NCBI GenBank assembly: GCA_035690725.1
Contig: DASSKF010000029.1
Location: forward strand, 1-14,412
Direction: 5' to 3'
Length of the DNA stretch: 14,412 bases
Source of the DNA: DASSKF01 sp035690725
GTDB taxonomy: Bacteria; Actinomycetota; Actinomycetes; Actinomycetales; Dermatophilaceae
Part shown: one piece after another, positions 14,221-14,412 of the stretch
Layout of the letters: every line of letters begins with the position of its first letter
How positions within the stretch are numbered: the first letter of the stretch is position 1
The notes under the pieces: model-generated
Databases searched by the model: none
Told to the model about the DNA's origin: nothing
The model's input: only the letters and a program-made list of their open reading frames with translations
Position numbers and translations under genes: made by a program

Positions 14221-14226
14221 CACCAC
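14215..14226 (-). repeat. Right terminal inverted repeat of the IS256 element
   Basis: CTCGTACACCAC is the exact reverse complement of the left 12-mer. The inner GCTCACC (14208-14214) extends the match to the left-end GGTGAGC. Confidence 0.75.
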
Positions 14227-14333
14227 GCCCCCGGACTTGACCGCCGGCTCGCGTGCCGGGACCTGGGCAAGGACCAACGGAAGTGGCCTCATGGCCCGAT
14301 GGTAGGCGAGAGGCGCCGGGTTGGGCGGTCGAG

Positions 14334-14412
14334 CTACTCGTCCGCAACCGAGAGGGTCAGGAGGTGGTAGCTGAGCGTCTTCCCGTGTCCGTCCAGGTGC
14401 GCGCCGCTGGTG
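14334..14412 (-). CDS. C-terminal end of an unidentified protein (partial)
   Basis: At the right edge the minus strand reads a 25-residue tail, GAHLDGHGKTLSYHLLTLSVADE at its end, before a TAG at 14334-14336. The residue mix is protein-like rather than the Arg/Pro/Ala-rich shadow composition seen in non-coding frames here. The gene continues beyond the window. I do not recognise the family. The 107 bp between the IS end and this stop hold nothing identifiable. Confidence 0.35.
   Translation of the reverse strand, partial: TSGAHLDGHGKTLSYHLLTLSVADE

Larger units (their letters stand above)
12839..14226 (+). mobile_element. IS256-family insertion sequence
   Basis: 1388-bp element bounded by the 12-bp perfect inverted repeat GTGGTGTACGAG and holding one IS256-type transposase. 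Inside each end a second block, GGTGAGC, also matches. It is adjacent to the 12-mer on the right but displaced by TAGCC on the left, so the full ends are about 19 matched bases with a 5-nt offset. The length is normal for the family. The 8-9 bp flanks (ending CTGCAGA on the left, starting GCCCCCGG on the right) are not duplicated. The expected target-site duplication is therefore missing, perhaps through later rearrangement or because the true ends differ slightly. Confidence 0.8.

Noticed and set aside
12831..14235. Target-site duplication flanking the IS element
   Set aside because: The 8-9 bp on the two sides do not match.

Overview
The window comes from a high-GC actinobacterium that makes mycothiol: it encodes mycothiol S-conjugate amidase, and its codon third positions are strongly G/C. 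The gene set resembles Micrococcales (Intrasporangiaceae-like), but this placement is an inference and cannot be fixed from the sequence alone.

Bases 1-6848 are a conserved core block. In order it holds mca (+), a one-helix membrane protein (+), trhA/hemolysin III (-), a short-chain cis-prenyl transferase (+), a PIN-PhoH ATPase (+), a secreted transglycosylase-like protein (+) and fumC (-). As I recall it, most of this order matches the M. tuberculosis stretch Rv1082 (mca), Rv1083, Rv1085c (hemolysin III-like), Rv1086 (Z-FPP synthase), Rv1095 (phoH2), Rv1098c (fum), with many intervening genes missing here. These are housekeeping functions: thiol detoxification, membrane homeostasis, polyprenyl carrier synthesis, RNA processing, cell wall remodelling and the TCA cycle.

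Bases 6849-14412 are accessory. They hold a VapBC module, an orphan membrane protein, a GNAT acetyltransferase gene broken by one missing base, an intact RimJ-like GNAT, a GrpB-family protein, a RelBE-type module, a HigBA-type module and an IS256-family element with recognisable ends. The last codons of an unidentified minus-strand gene lie at the right edge. The region looks like an integration hotspot next to fumC. No tRNA, integrase or CRISPR array is visible.

The three toxin-antitoxin operons belong to different families but share one promoter layout. Each has a perfect palindrome over or beside a -10-like hexamer placed 6-7 nt before a start codon, which suggests autoregulated leaderless transcripts. 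The trhA/prenyl-transferase divergent region has the same design with an 11-bp palindrome. Other candidate regulatory signals are a run of perfect hairpins ahead of phoH and GTGAC-type repeats ahead of the transglycosylase-like gene. I found no clearly new multi-gene system. The best leads are the shared palindrome/leaderless promoters, the phoH leader and the orphan membrane protein.
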